DNA of 39,200 bases from Paenibacillus anaericanus (lineage in GTDB: Bacteria; Bacillota; Bacilli; Paenibacillales; Paenibacillaceae), in assembly GCF_003994475.1 (NCBI RefSeq), contig NZ_RZNY01000038.1:781-39980 (forward strand). Reading direction: 5' to 3'. Below are positions 8,777-15,888 of the stretch, one piece after another. The position numbers and the translations under genes were made by a program. The notes beneath the pieces are model-generated. The model did not search any database. It worked only from the letters and a program-made list of their open reading frames with translations, and was not told where the DNA came from. Each line of letters begins with the position of its first letter. The stretch's first letter is position 1.

Positions 8777-9097
8777 TTGAGTGGTTATCTATTTCTTGTG
8801 TTCGCTATTATTACAGACGCATTTGGAAGTACTATGATGAAAGCTTCAAATGGTTTCAAAAAATTATATCCAACCATAGCCATGGTTGTAGGTTTGGTAT
8901 TATCGTTTTTAAGTCTTTCTATGGCTCTTAAAACAATGCCATTAGGAGCAGCTTACGCCATATGGTCTGGAGCTTGTACGGCATTAACAGTACTGGTTGG
9001 AGTCATAGTATTCAAAGAAAAGTTGAATTTTTATAAAGGTTTAGGTGTTTTACTCATAATCGCAGGTGTAGCTGTAATGAAACTCGTGACAGATTAA
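8777..9097 (+). CDS. Small multidrug resistance (SMR) efflux subunit 1, 106 aa
   Basis: Four hydrophobic helices, with the SMR signature around GSTMMKASNGF at the first helix and AYAIWSGACTALTVLVGVIV in the third. I prefer the TTG at 8777 (MSGYLFLVF...) because GGGGAG sits about 10 bases before it and gives the family's usual length. The ATG at 8744 would add 11 polar residues and lacks a good ribosome binding site. The usual membrane Glu in helix 1 is replaced by Asp (ITDAFGS) in this subunit. It is followed 17 bases later by a second SMR gene, so the pair probably works as a heterodimer like EbrA/EbrB. Confidence 0.85.
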   Translation: MSGYLFLVFAIITDAFGSTMMKASNGFKKLYPTIAMVVGLVLSFLSLSMALKTMPLGAAYAIWSGACTALTVLVGVIVFKEKLNFYKGLGVLLIIAGVAVMKLVTD

Positions 9098-9114
9098 TTA
9101 GGGAGGTATGATTT

Positions 9115-9468
9115 ATGAAAAAAGGATATATTCTACTGGCTTTGGCCATTATATTTGAGACTTTTGGCGCTACCATGTTGAAACTAAGTGAAGGTTTTAC
9201 AAATTTATTCCCTACTTTAGGTTTGATTGTGGGAATGGGGGGAGCGTTCTATTTTTTGGCTTTATGTTTACGAATGCTTCCACTAAGTTTTGCATATGCG
9301 GTATGGGCTGGAACAGGGACAGCTATTACTGCTTTAATTGGAGTGATATTGTGGGATGAGCCATATAGTTTTCTAACGGGAATAGGTCTCATTCTTATTA
9401 TTGGTGGAGTTGTACTACTCAACATTTCAAAAGAGCCCGATAATAGTGCTACTCCAGCAGAAATCTAA
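9115..9468 (+). CDS. SMR efflux subunit 2, 117 aa
   Basis: Second four-helix SMR protein. It keeps the essential membrane glutamate of helix 1 (FETFGATMLKLSEGF) and the AYAVWAGTGTAITALIGVIL motif of helix 3. GGGAGGT precedes the ATG. With its neighbour it would form a paired proton-coupled exporter of cationic drugs or metabolites such as guanidinium compounds. The Glu/Asp difference between the two subunits fits a specialised heterodimer. Confidence 0.87.
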   Translation: MKKGYILLALAIIFETFGATMLKLSEGFTNLFPTLGLIVGMGGAFYFLALCLRMLPLSFAYAVWAGTGTAITALIGVILWDEPYSFLTGIGLILIIGGVVLLNISKEPDNSATPAEI

Positions 9469-9496
9469 TCTTTATAATTTGTAGGAGGTTGTTTAT

Positions 9497-10036
9497 TTGA
9501 GAAGCAATTCAAAGCGAAAAGATTTAATAACAGCAGCAGCTTTTATTGTAGATCAATTTGGAATGCAAAAATTAACTCTTGAAGCAGTGGCTAAACAGGC
9601 AGGTGTAAGCAAAGGTGGACTTCTCCACCATTTCCCGAATAAGGATGCCCTTATAAAAGGGATGATTGATAAATACTCTGAAAATTTTATAAATGGTGTT
9701 CGGGGTAAAGTAAGCATTGACCAAGAATCTAGAGGGAAGTGGCATCGAGCTTATCTTGAAGCAACAATAAATGATGTAGAGGCTTCAAACGGGTTAGTTA
9801 CATCATACATCGCGGCTTTATATACAGATCCTAGGTTGATTTCCAAATTAGAAAGTGATTACCGAGAATTACATGAAATAATGAACCAGGATGGTCTAGA
9901 TCCAATAAAAAGTACAATAATAAAAATAGCAATTGATGGTCTATGGTATTCGGAAATTTTTAATATTGGGAAGTTGGACAACGAGTTAAAAAAAGAAGTC
10001 ATTACTCGATTAAAAGAAATGATAAACGAAAATTAA
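9497..10036 (+). CDS. TetR-family regulator of the SMR pair, 179 aa
   Basis: N-terminal helix-turn-helix LTLEAVAKQAGVSKGGLLHH then FPNKDALIKGM, typical of TetR, followed by a helical C-terminal domain. It starts at TTG with AGGAGG about 8 bases upstream. It is the third gene of the SMR operon, 28 bases after the second subunit, so it is likely to repress its own operon through the palindrome at 8674-8687. Confidence 0.87.
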   Translation: MRSNSKRKDLITAAAFIVDQFGMQKLTLEAVAKQAGVSKGGLLHHFPNKDALIKGMIDKYSENFINGVRGKVSIDQESRGKWHRAYLEATINDVEASNGLVTSYIAALYTDPRLISKLESDYRELHEIMNQDGLDPIKSTIIKIAIDGLWYSEIFNIGKLDNELKKEVITRLKEMINEN

Positions 10037-10051
10037 TTTTATATGGACTAA

Positions 10052-10255
10052 TTTTTTAGTGGTAATTATTGTGAGAATGAGTGTGAATGGATGTTACTTC
10101 AGATAAATGGTGTCACTTAGTACTATGCTGGTGATCTTTATCCTTTCCAAATAATTGAAGATTTTGGAGCTGGACAATTCAAAAATCAAAAGAGGGAACT
10201 AAATCATCTGGAAAAACTTTTGCCAGAATCAGATAAAATAAAATCGATAAATTAA
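10052..10255 (+). pseudogene. Short gene remnant with an internal TAG
   Basis: The frame reads FSGNYCENECEWMLLQINGV-T, TAG at 10118-10120, then YYAGDLYPFQIIEDFGAGQF-KNQKRELNHLEKLLPESDKI. Both sides of the stop look like one small soluble protein domain, with no start codon left. It is probably the 3' part of a decayed gene. Family unknown. Confidence 0.4.
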
Positions 10256-10277
10256 TCGGATAGAGAGGAAACAGAAA

Positions 10278-10847
10278 ATGACAGAATGGGAAAAATCAAA
10301 GAGTGGGAAACCACATGTCTATAACGATGAAATGGAAAAAATGCATAAAGAAGCGAAAAAATTATATCAAGAATACAATAAAACCACTGATGAAGATGAA
10401 GTTCGTCGGGAAGAAATACTTTCAAAGCTTTTAAAAAAGAAAGGGAAGAATGTTTGGATAGAACCAACACTGCATTGCGAATTTGGCAGTAATATAACAA
10501 TTGGAAATGATGTGTTTATTAATTGTAATTGTATACTGATGGATAATACAGAAATAGTGATTGGAAACAATGTGCTATTGGGGCCAAATGTGTGTCTTTA
10601 CACTGCAAATCATGCTTTTGACCCTGTGGAAAGAGCAAATGCAATCTGTATAAATAAACCAATTTATATTGGAAATCGAGTATGGCTGTCAGGAGATATC
10701 AAAGTAGTTGGAGGTGTTAAGATAGGCGATGATTCTATTATCGGAGCAGGTAGTGTTGTAATTCATGATATTCCATCTGGTGTTATTGCCGCAGGAAATC
10801 CCTGCCGAGTTATCAGAGAAATAACAGAAAACGATAAGCTGATGTGA
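10278..10847 (+). CDS. Maltose/galactoside O-acetyltransferase family (hexapeptide repeat), 189 aa
   Basis: An N-terminal Mac-type helical region (residues 1-60) is followed by left-handed beta-helix repeats: ITIGNDVFINCNCILMDN, IVIGNNVLLGPNVCLYTANH, IYIGNRVWLSGDIKVVGG, VKIGDDSIIGAGSVVI, ending with the diagnostic GVIAAGNPCRVIREI. His in TANHAF is the expected catalytic base. It acetylates a sugar hydroxyl with acetyl-CoA. AGAGGAAA precedes the ATG. It is followed by a terminator and stands alone. Family members are often called Maa or LacA; the exact sugar cannot be told. Confidence 0.88.
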   Translation: MTEWEKSKSGKPHVYNDEMEKMHKEAKKLYQEYNKTTDEDEVRREEILSKLLKKKGKNVWIEPTLHCEFGSNITIGNDVFINCNCILMDNTEIVIGNNVLLGPNVCLYTANHAFDPVERANAICINKPIYIGNRVWLSGDIKVVGGVKIGDDSIIGAGSVVIHDIPSGVIAAGNPCRVIREITENDKLM

Positions 10848-10889
10848 TAAAAAGGGTTTTACTCGTCAAAATCATGAATTCTAAAAGCG

Positions 10890-10920
10890 AAGGCTATTTC
10901 CTATGGAGATAGTCTTTTTC
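10890..10920 (+). terminator. Terminator after the acetyltransferase
   Basis: AAGGCTAT (10890-10897) pairs with ATAGTCTT (10909-10916) with one G-U pair, followed by a run of T. It lies about 45 bases after the stop. Confidence 0.65.
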
Positions 10921-11071
10921 AAGTCCGAATATAAACACCAATAAAACTCTTGAAGAAAGTGATTTTGTTGAAGATCAGAATTTTGTTACCATTATAGGGA
11001 GGGTGTATCTTGTTAAGTTAACCCGCCCTTTAATTGAATAGCGGCAGATTTCTAAAAGGGAACTACCGCTA

Positions 11072-11341
11072 TTAGATGCTAAAAAACCGTCGATACATTT
11101 CTCTCCTGCGTTCGCCACGAAGTTGTGCGTATATTTGCGTGGTTGAGGCTTTCTCATGACCCAGCATACCTTGGATGAAATCCAAGGGAGCACCGTTATC
11201 AAGGAGTTGGCAAGCATAGGTATGTCGAAAGCGATGTGAGTACACATTTGATTCGATCTCTCTACGATCTGCAAGCCGATTTAATGCCCACCTGAGTGTT
11301 GGAATGGCTATGACAGGATTTGTTTCACTAGCGTTGCATTA
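11072..11341 (-). pseudogene. Tyrosine recombinase/integrase, C-terminal catalytic remnant
   Basis: The minus frame reads ...ESNVYSHRFRHTYACQLLDN, then GAPLDFIQGMLGHEKASTTQ, then IYAQLRGERRREMYRRFFSI and stop at 11072-11074. It contains the H-x-x-R box (HRFRH), the LGH box and the nucleophile Tyr (QIYAQL) of phage-type tyrosine recombinases. Upstream the frame runs ETNPVIAIPTLRWALNRLAD and is closed by a stop near 11339. About 89 codons of a normally 300-residue or longer enzyme therefore remain. The catalytic Arg-I and the N-terminal core-binding domain are gone. It may be the former integrase of a mobile element in this region. A 99-codon frame over the same bases is a shadow. Confidence 0.8.
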
Positions 11342-11561
11342 ACCCTGACATAAGATTATGGGAATCATATTATTGGTTTAAAAAAATTATTTTAACAACT
11401 TGTTTTCGTCTCTAAAGCTAAAAATCGAAGGACATATAAATGCAGGGCATATTTTGTCAATGTAATCCATATTTTATGTGGTTTATTTTTTGCTCAACCG
11501 AAGTTCACCCACCGTTGTTTTTAAAGACTCGGGGTTTTGCCCGGCTCCCGGCGGTTTTCCT

Positions 11562-11835
11562 TTAGAGGCTCTGCGCAGCGTACCTCTTGAACCAAAGCGC
11601 CGTGATTACGACCAGGAACAACTGGTACCAGATCGCCTGAGGCTTATAACTATGCACATGTACCGTCGACAAATGCTGCTTGATCCATTTAAAGAATAGC
11701 TCCACCAGCCAGCGGCTTTTGTAGATGGTGCGATGTCCTCCTCCGATAAATCCCAGATCGAAGTAACGAGCCGGTAGCGACGTCCCTATTCATCCGTAAA
11801 TTCAATGAGCCGTAGTGTTTACTTATCGTCACGAA
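11562..11835 (-). pseudogene. IS4-family transposase, C-terminal remnant
   Basis: The minus strand encodes TIYKSRWLVELFFKWIKQHL followed by STVHVHSYKPQAIWYQLFLV and VITALWFKRYAAQSL, ending at 11562. YKSRW-x-x-E-LFFKWIKQ is the Y-(2)-R-(3)-E-(6)-K signature of IS4 transposases. Just upstream RLIEFTDE, a stop, and GRRYRLVTS lie in another frame, so the gene is interrupted by a nonsense codon and a frameshift. The N-terminal catalytic region is absent. Terminal repeats were not identified. Confidence 0.75.
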
Positions 11836-11884
11836 AGGCACTGCTTATCTAACCATTAGTAATGCAGTTCTTAGATCTGTCGTT

Positions 11885-12712
11885 TTATAATTTGAAATTT
11901 GAATTTCCGAAGGTTTGTTCCCAATATGTTTCGTCTTTAATTCCAATCACTCTTAACTCAATTAATGGGGAATTCAAATCATATTTACTGGTAAAAACCT
12001 CCGTAGCTATTGCTAATACTTTTGCATATGATTTATAGATGTCAGGAAATATAGTCGGAGCATCATTTACAGAAATACCTTTATCCTGAATGCACAAGTA
12101 AGTCCCCTTTGGAAAAAACATGATGTCAACATTGTGTTTATTTGCGTTGATATCAATAAAGGTATAATTTCTAAATTTATTTTCATCAAAAATATTAAAA
12201 CTACCAGGAACAAAGCCTGTCTCCAAACCTTGAGACTTTGCCTCGTCAATCATTAAACCAATGTTATTGAAGTGATTCTGTTTATTACTTTGTTCCAATC
12301 TTAAAAGGACATCCATTCGTTCTAAACTTCTTTGAAAAATCACTCCTCTCGTTTGTTTTTCTGATTCCTGAATTTCTTGTACAGATGTATAAATATAACT
12401 AATGATTTTATTAAGTTCATCCACCTTTTTGTCTAGCAGAACTTGTCCATCCTTTAAAAGGTCATCGTAATGTAAGTAGCCACTAACCGTATCGTGGTAC
12501 TTCTTAAAGTTAATTAGAGGTATTCCTAGCTCTAAACAAAAACGCAGCGCCATAACAGTAGGGATTTGTTGATAGCTGTAATATCTATAATTTGTTTCTG
12601 GGTCGACATATTCTGGAATTAAAACGCCTATTTCTTCATAATAACGTAATGATTTTATATGAACACCTGTGAATTTAGACATATATCCAATACTAAAAAG
12701 AGATTTTTTCAA
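11885..12712 (-). CDS. MerR-family regulator (intact copy of a duplicated gene), 275 aa
   Basis: Winged helix FSIGYMSKFTGVHIKSLRYY at residues 5-24 followed by NYRYYSYQQ, a long helix at about 80-125 and a C-terminal effector domain. The start is TTG, placed by AGGAG of the preceding palindrome about 8 bases upstream. The promoter region carries a MerR-type 19-base-spacer element (12718-12748) directed at the pseudouridine-synthase remnant to the right. A second, decayed copy lies at about 13600-14127. The two copies differ by many substitutions, so the duplication is not recent. Confidence 0.85.
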   Translation of the reverse strand: MKKSLFSIGYMSKFTGVHIKSLRYYEEIGVLIPEYVDPETNYRYYSYQQIPTVMALRFCLELGIPLINFKKYHDTVSGYLHYDDLLKDGQVLLDKKVDELNKIISYIYTSVQEIQESEKQTRGVIFQRSLERMDVLLRLEQSNKQNHFNNIGLMIDEAKSQGLETGFVPGSFNIFDENKFRNYTFIDINANKHNVDIMFFPKGTYLCIQDKGISVNDAPTIFPDIYKSYAKVLAIATEVFTSKYDLNSPLIELRVIGIKDETYWEQTFGNSNFKL

Positions 12713-12717
12713 TGGTG

Positions 12718-12748
12718 TTGACTCTCCTATCTTGGGATAGTTTATCGC
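12718..12748 (+). promoter_or_regulatory. MerR-type operator/promoter, copy 1
   Basis: -35 TTGACT (12718-12723), 19-base spacer, weak -10 TATCGC (12743-12748). The palindrome CTATC-TTGG-GATAG lies at 12727-12740. It reads towards the broken RluA copy. The same arrangement is found at 14133-14163. Confidence 0.6.
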
Positions 12749-12800
12749 GACATTATAACAAGTTATTTATCGCTTGTAAAAATTGAAAGGTAGTGGAGTT

Positions 12801-13145
12801 ATGGACGAATACATTATAAATAGAAAAATAGCCTAGAACAGCGATAACGGATTAAAGAACATTCGTATACAAAAAAGAAATTAGTTTTCTCGAAAGCACC
12901 ATATAAAAGCCCAATTAGCAAATGAAGGACATTCAATTATTGGAGATACGTAGTATAGGAAACAGCAACTTTAGAAGAAAAAAGCAGCTACTCCATTTGT
13001 ACAAATTAATAGTTGACTTTTCCAGAGATGCAAGAACAGAAGTTTCTGGTGATCAGAGTAATAACAAAAGGAGTATTCTACCCTTTAAAAAAAGAAAGCT
13101 TTTTGTCTTCTTTTTCAAAACCCACAAATATTTATGTATTTAAAT
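12801..13145 (+). pseudogene. RluA-type pseudouridine synthase, internally deleted copy
   Basis: Starts like its paralogue at 14216 (M-D-E-Y-I-I-N-R-K versus M-E-K-Y-I-I-S-E-K) but meets a stop after about 11 codons. After roughly 60 divergent bases the sequence resumes at the C-terminal end of the gene: QLANEGHSIIGD-type coding and the KKQLL-Y-S/H-YKL segment. About 700 bases including the catalytic aspartate are missing. No functional product is expected. Confidence 0.75.
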
Positions 13146-13379
13146 TCACTGTACTTAATCAGCTTGCAAATTTACTAAATATAGGATTACCTAATAAAAA
13201 TCAGTTGTTATATAAAATCTATAGATGAGATAGTTGATAGACTCTTAAAATTGAAATTACAATCTAATGTAGGAGGTAAATAGATGACAGTTGGTATTGT
13301 CAGCTGAAATGGTTAAATAATTAGAAATCATTAAAGTTTAGTGAATATCTAACGGAAAACGATAATTTTATAAACCAAG

Positions 13380-13408
13380 AAGGCAGCCGATCATCGGCTA
13401 CTTGCCTT
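13380..13408 (+). terminator. Hairpin between the duplicated copies
   Basis: Outer arm AAGGCA (13380-13385) with TGCCTT (13403-13408) and inner arm GCCGAT / ATCGGC (13386-13398) form a strong two-part stem, followed by TCTTC. Probably a terminator for the left copy. The surrounding 13150-13600 stretch has no gene I can support apart from an abortive ATG after AGGAGGT near 13284. Confidence 0.5.
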
Positions 13409-13599
13409 TCTTCAACTACCTCTCCCAGAGAACTTTTCCACTTCGCCTTTTACACAAAATGTGTATTCCTCACTGCTTACAAAAACCAGAACAGTGAGCA
13501 ACACTAACCACCAATACCGATCTGCTATGCAGGAAAACCTTATCGACACTTTTTATTTAACTTTTATCCAACTAATGGAGGTGAATTTCATAGATCTGC

Positions 13600-14127
13600 A
13601 TTTTTATAATTTAAAAAATATTAAAACTATCAGTACAAAGCCTGCCTCTACCCCCTGCAATCTCGCCTTATCAATCAGTAAACCAGTGTTATTGAAGTGA
13701 TTCCTTTTATTACTGTGTTCCATTCTTAAAGAGACATCCTTTCGTTCTAAACTTCTTCGAAAAAAAACTCCTCTCGTTTGATTTTCTGAATTCTTAATTT
13801 CTTGTATAGATGTATAAACTTTCTAATAATTTTGTTAAATTCATCCACTTTTTTGCCTAGCAGAACTTGTCCATCCTTTAAAAGGTCATCGTAAATGTAA
13901 GTAGCCACTAACCGTATCGTGGTACTTCTTAAAATTAATTACCTAGCTCTAAACAAAATGCAACGCCATAACAGTAAGGATTTGTTGATGCTGTAATATC
14001 TATAATTTGCTTCTGGGCCAACATATTCTGGAATTAAAACGCCTATTTCTTCATAATAACGTAATGTTTTTATGTGAATACCTGTGAATTTAGACATATA
14101 CCCAATACTGAAAAGAGATTTCTTCAC
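13600..14127 (-). pseudogene. MerR-family regulator, decayed second copy
   Basis: The first 40 or so codons are intact (start GTG; FSIGYMSKFTGIHIKTLRYY then EEIGVLIPEYVGPEANYRYY). Small deletions then break the frame near 13985, and several more lesions follow. Nucleotide similarity to the intact gene at 11885 continues to about 13600, where it fades, so the effector domain is lost. At most a DNA-binding fragment of about 62 residues could be made. Confidence 0.8.
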
Positions 14128-14132
14128 TGATA

Positions 14133-14163
14133 TTGACTCTCCTATTATGGGATAGTTTATCGT
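14133..14163 (+). promoter_or_regulatory. MerR-type operator/promoter, copy 2
   Basis: -35 TTGACT (14133-14138), 19-base spacer, -10 TATCGT (14158-14163). The dyad CTAT...ATAG is kept, but the inner bases differ from copy 1. It drives the intact rluA gene, and the surviving MerR of copy 1 could still act here in trans. Confidence 0.55.
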
Positions 14164-14215
14164 GAAATTGTAACAAGTTACTTATCTCTTGTGAAAATTT
14201 GAAAGGTAGTTAAAC

Positions 14216-15160
14216 ATGGAAAAATACATTATAAGTGAAAAAAAAGACATCGGACTTAGGGTGGATCAATATTTGAGGAGTAAACTTTCGAATATACCTG
14301 ATTCCCTTCTTTATAAAACTTTTAGAAAAAAAGACATAAAAATTAACGGAAAAAGAGTCCTACCTGGATATAAATTGTCTATAAATGACCGAATAGAAGT
14401 ATTTATTAGTGAAAATGTGATTAAAGATATAGAAAAACAGTATAGTCATTCTAAGGAATTCAGTATTCTATATGAAGATGAAAACATCATGCTAGTCGAC
14501 AAAAAGCAAGGAATAGTATGTCATGAAGATACTGATGGTACAACTCAAACGTTAATATCTAGTGTGCATGCTTATTTAGTGAAAACCATGGGCGATTTAC
14601 AATATCCACCCGAATTATGCAATCGTATAGATAGAAATACGGGAGGTATAGTTATTATTGCTAAAAATCCAGAAAGTAAACAAATCCTCGTTGAAAAAAT
14701 AAAGATTCACGAGGTTAAAAAAAGCTACCTCTGTGTAGTTCATGGTGTACCGAAAATAAAGAGAGGACGGTTAGAAAACCAGATCTTTAAAGACTCCGTT
14801 AAGAAAATATCCTATATTATGGATAGAAAAGAAAAAAAGACTCGAACAGCCATAACTGATTATAAAGTATTAGCATACAACAAAGGAATTAGTTTACTCG
14901 AATGCAATCTTATAACAGGGAGAATGCACCAAATAAGAGCCCAATTAGCTAATGAAGGGCATTCAATTATTGGAGATTTGAAATATGGGAACAATTCTAT
15001 AAACATCAACTTTAAAGAAAAAAAGCAGTTACTCTATTCGTACAAATTAAAATTCGACTTTTCTACAGACGCAGGGAAACTTAACTATCTTAAAGATCAA
15101 TTTTTTATAGTTCTTAATATTGAATTTTTAAAAAAATACTTCCCAGAAGTTAATTTGTAA
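14216..15160 (+). CDS. RluA/RluD-type pseudouridine synthase, 314 aa
   Basis: Isomerises uridine to pseudouridine in RNA. An N-terminal S4 RNA-binding domain spans residues about 10-65 (LRVDQYLRSKLSNIPDSLLY...KINGKRV). The catalytic domain carries the active-site aspartate Asp139 in NRIDRNTGGIVIIAKN, a variant of the usual HRLDxxTSG motif. The later motif LITGRMHQIRAQLANEGHSI is standard. AAAGGTAG precedes the ATG. Control by a MerR effector-responsive promoter is unusual for a housekeeping-type modification enzyme. It could relate to ribosome-targeting drugs, but that is inference. Confidence 0.87.
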   Translation: MEKYIISEKKDIGLRVDQYLRSKLSNIPDSLLYKTFRKKDIKINGKRVLPGYKLSINDRIEVFISENVIKDIEKQYSHSKEFSILYEDENIMLVDKKQGIVCHEDTDGTTQTLISSVHAYLVKTMGDLQYPPELCNRIDRNTGGIVIIAKNPESKQILVEKIKIHEVKKSYLCVVHGVPKIKRGRLENQIFKDSVKKISYIMDRKEKKTRTAITDYKVLAYNKGISLLECNLITGRMHQIRAQLANEGHSIIGDLKYGNNSININFKEKKQLLYSYKLKFDFSTDAGKLNYLKDQFFIVLNIEFLKKYFPEVNL

Positions 15161-15281
15161 AAAGAGATTTAGGTAACCATGGAGCTATTTGGTGTTAAAA
15201 AAGGAAAAATCAAGAAGCAAAATTCCTTAAAAAATTTCCGATTATAGAGATTCGTAGAATGAGTCTCTATTAATTTAAGTG

Positions 15282-15306
15282 ATGCCAATTTAGTCTAAAT
15301 TGGCAT
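15282..15306 (+). terminator. Perfect hairpin after rluA
   Basis: ATGCCAATTTAG (15282-15293) and its exact reverse complement (15295-15306) are separated by one base. A second weaker stem ATAGAGA/TCTCTAT lies just before it (15244-15270). With TTTCA following, it could terminate rluA, although the T-run is short. Confidence 0.5.
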
Positions 15307-15584
15307 TTCATCACAAATGGACAGTGTTCTTACAACTTCTATTCAATTATTTGCTCATTAGCCACTTAATGAACATACCAATTCCCTACTCAATGCGGCA
15401 ATCTGCCCTTAAGTGATAGAATCAATCTTCCTCAATCCGGTGCAAACTCTACTATTAATAACAATGTCAGCATTTATTTATACGGTGCCATCGCCAGCAT
15501 ATCGGGGAAAGCGTACATAATACACGTTGGCAATTTTTCAAACAAGATATTCTTGACGTCAAGCCCGTTCAACTACTTCCTGGA
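15307..15584. other. Non-coding stretch
   Basis: About 280 bases with stops in all frames at short intervals. I see no gene, strong hairpin or repeat here. Confidence 0.4.
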
Positions 15585-15857
15585 TTAATTTTTTTGAGTA
15601 TCCACGGAAGAAGTTAGAATCCCCCACAGATCACGAACGGTATTCGGATTGTTCTTACAACTGCTTTTATTCATGAACCTCGCCCCCGGTAAATTCGAAC
15701 AAAGTTGATTCCCTAACGCATTGACCAATAAATGATTTAGGTGCTCAATCCACCGTTGCATGTGTCGATTGTTCAATGCAAGACGCCCACCTTGTGGTTT
15801 TCCTTCAGGTGGAAACAGTTCTTGATTTAAAGCTATTGTCGATCTTGTATTTCGCAT
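15585..15857 (-). CDS. Doubtful hypothetical ORF, 90 aa
   Basis: An open frame with fairly natural composition in its first half (GKPQGGRLALNNRHMQRWIE then HLNHLLVNALGNQL). It has no ribosome binding site and a Cys/Asn-rich second half. It lies immediately outside the IS630-type element, so it could be a fragment of the gene into which that element jumped. I do not recognise it. Confidence 0.25.
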   Translation of the reverse strand: MRNTRSTIALNQELFPPEGKPQGGRLALNNRHMQRWIEHLNHLLVNALGNQLCSNLPGARFMNKSSCKNNPNTVRDLWGILTSSVDTQKN

Positions 15858-15888
15858 CGTGTAAGCATTTTAACAGTTTAAAGACACA

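Larger units (their letters stand above)
12165..15160. repeat. Tandem duplication of a MerR-rluA gene pair with complementary gene loss
   Basis: Copy 1 (about 11885-13145) holds an intact MerR gene and an rluA gene with most of its middle deleted. Copy 2 (about 13600-15160) holds a frame-broken, truncated MerR gene and an intact rluA. Shared landmarks include AACAAAGCCTG (12206 and 13639 regions), the operator TTGACTCTCCTAT (12718 and 14133), AATTGAAAGGTAG-like ribosome binding regions, and the rluA tail GGACATTCAATTATTGGAG / GGGCATTCAATTATTGGAG. Together they reconstitute a single complete pair. Confidence 0.85.

Noticed and set aside
10975..11274. 99-codon minus-strand frame as a gene
   Set aside because: It lies over the recombinase remnant in another frame. 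The HRFRH/LGH/Tyr signature in the neighbouring frame is decisive.
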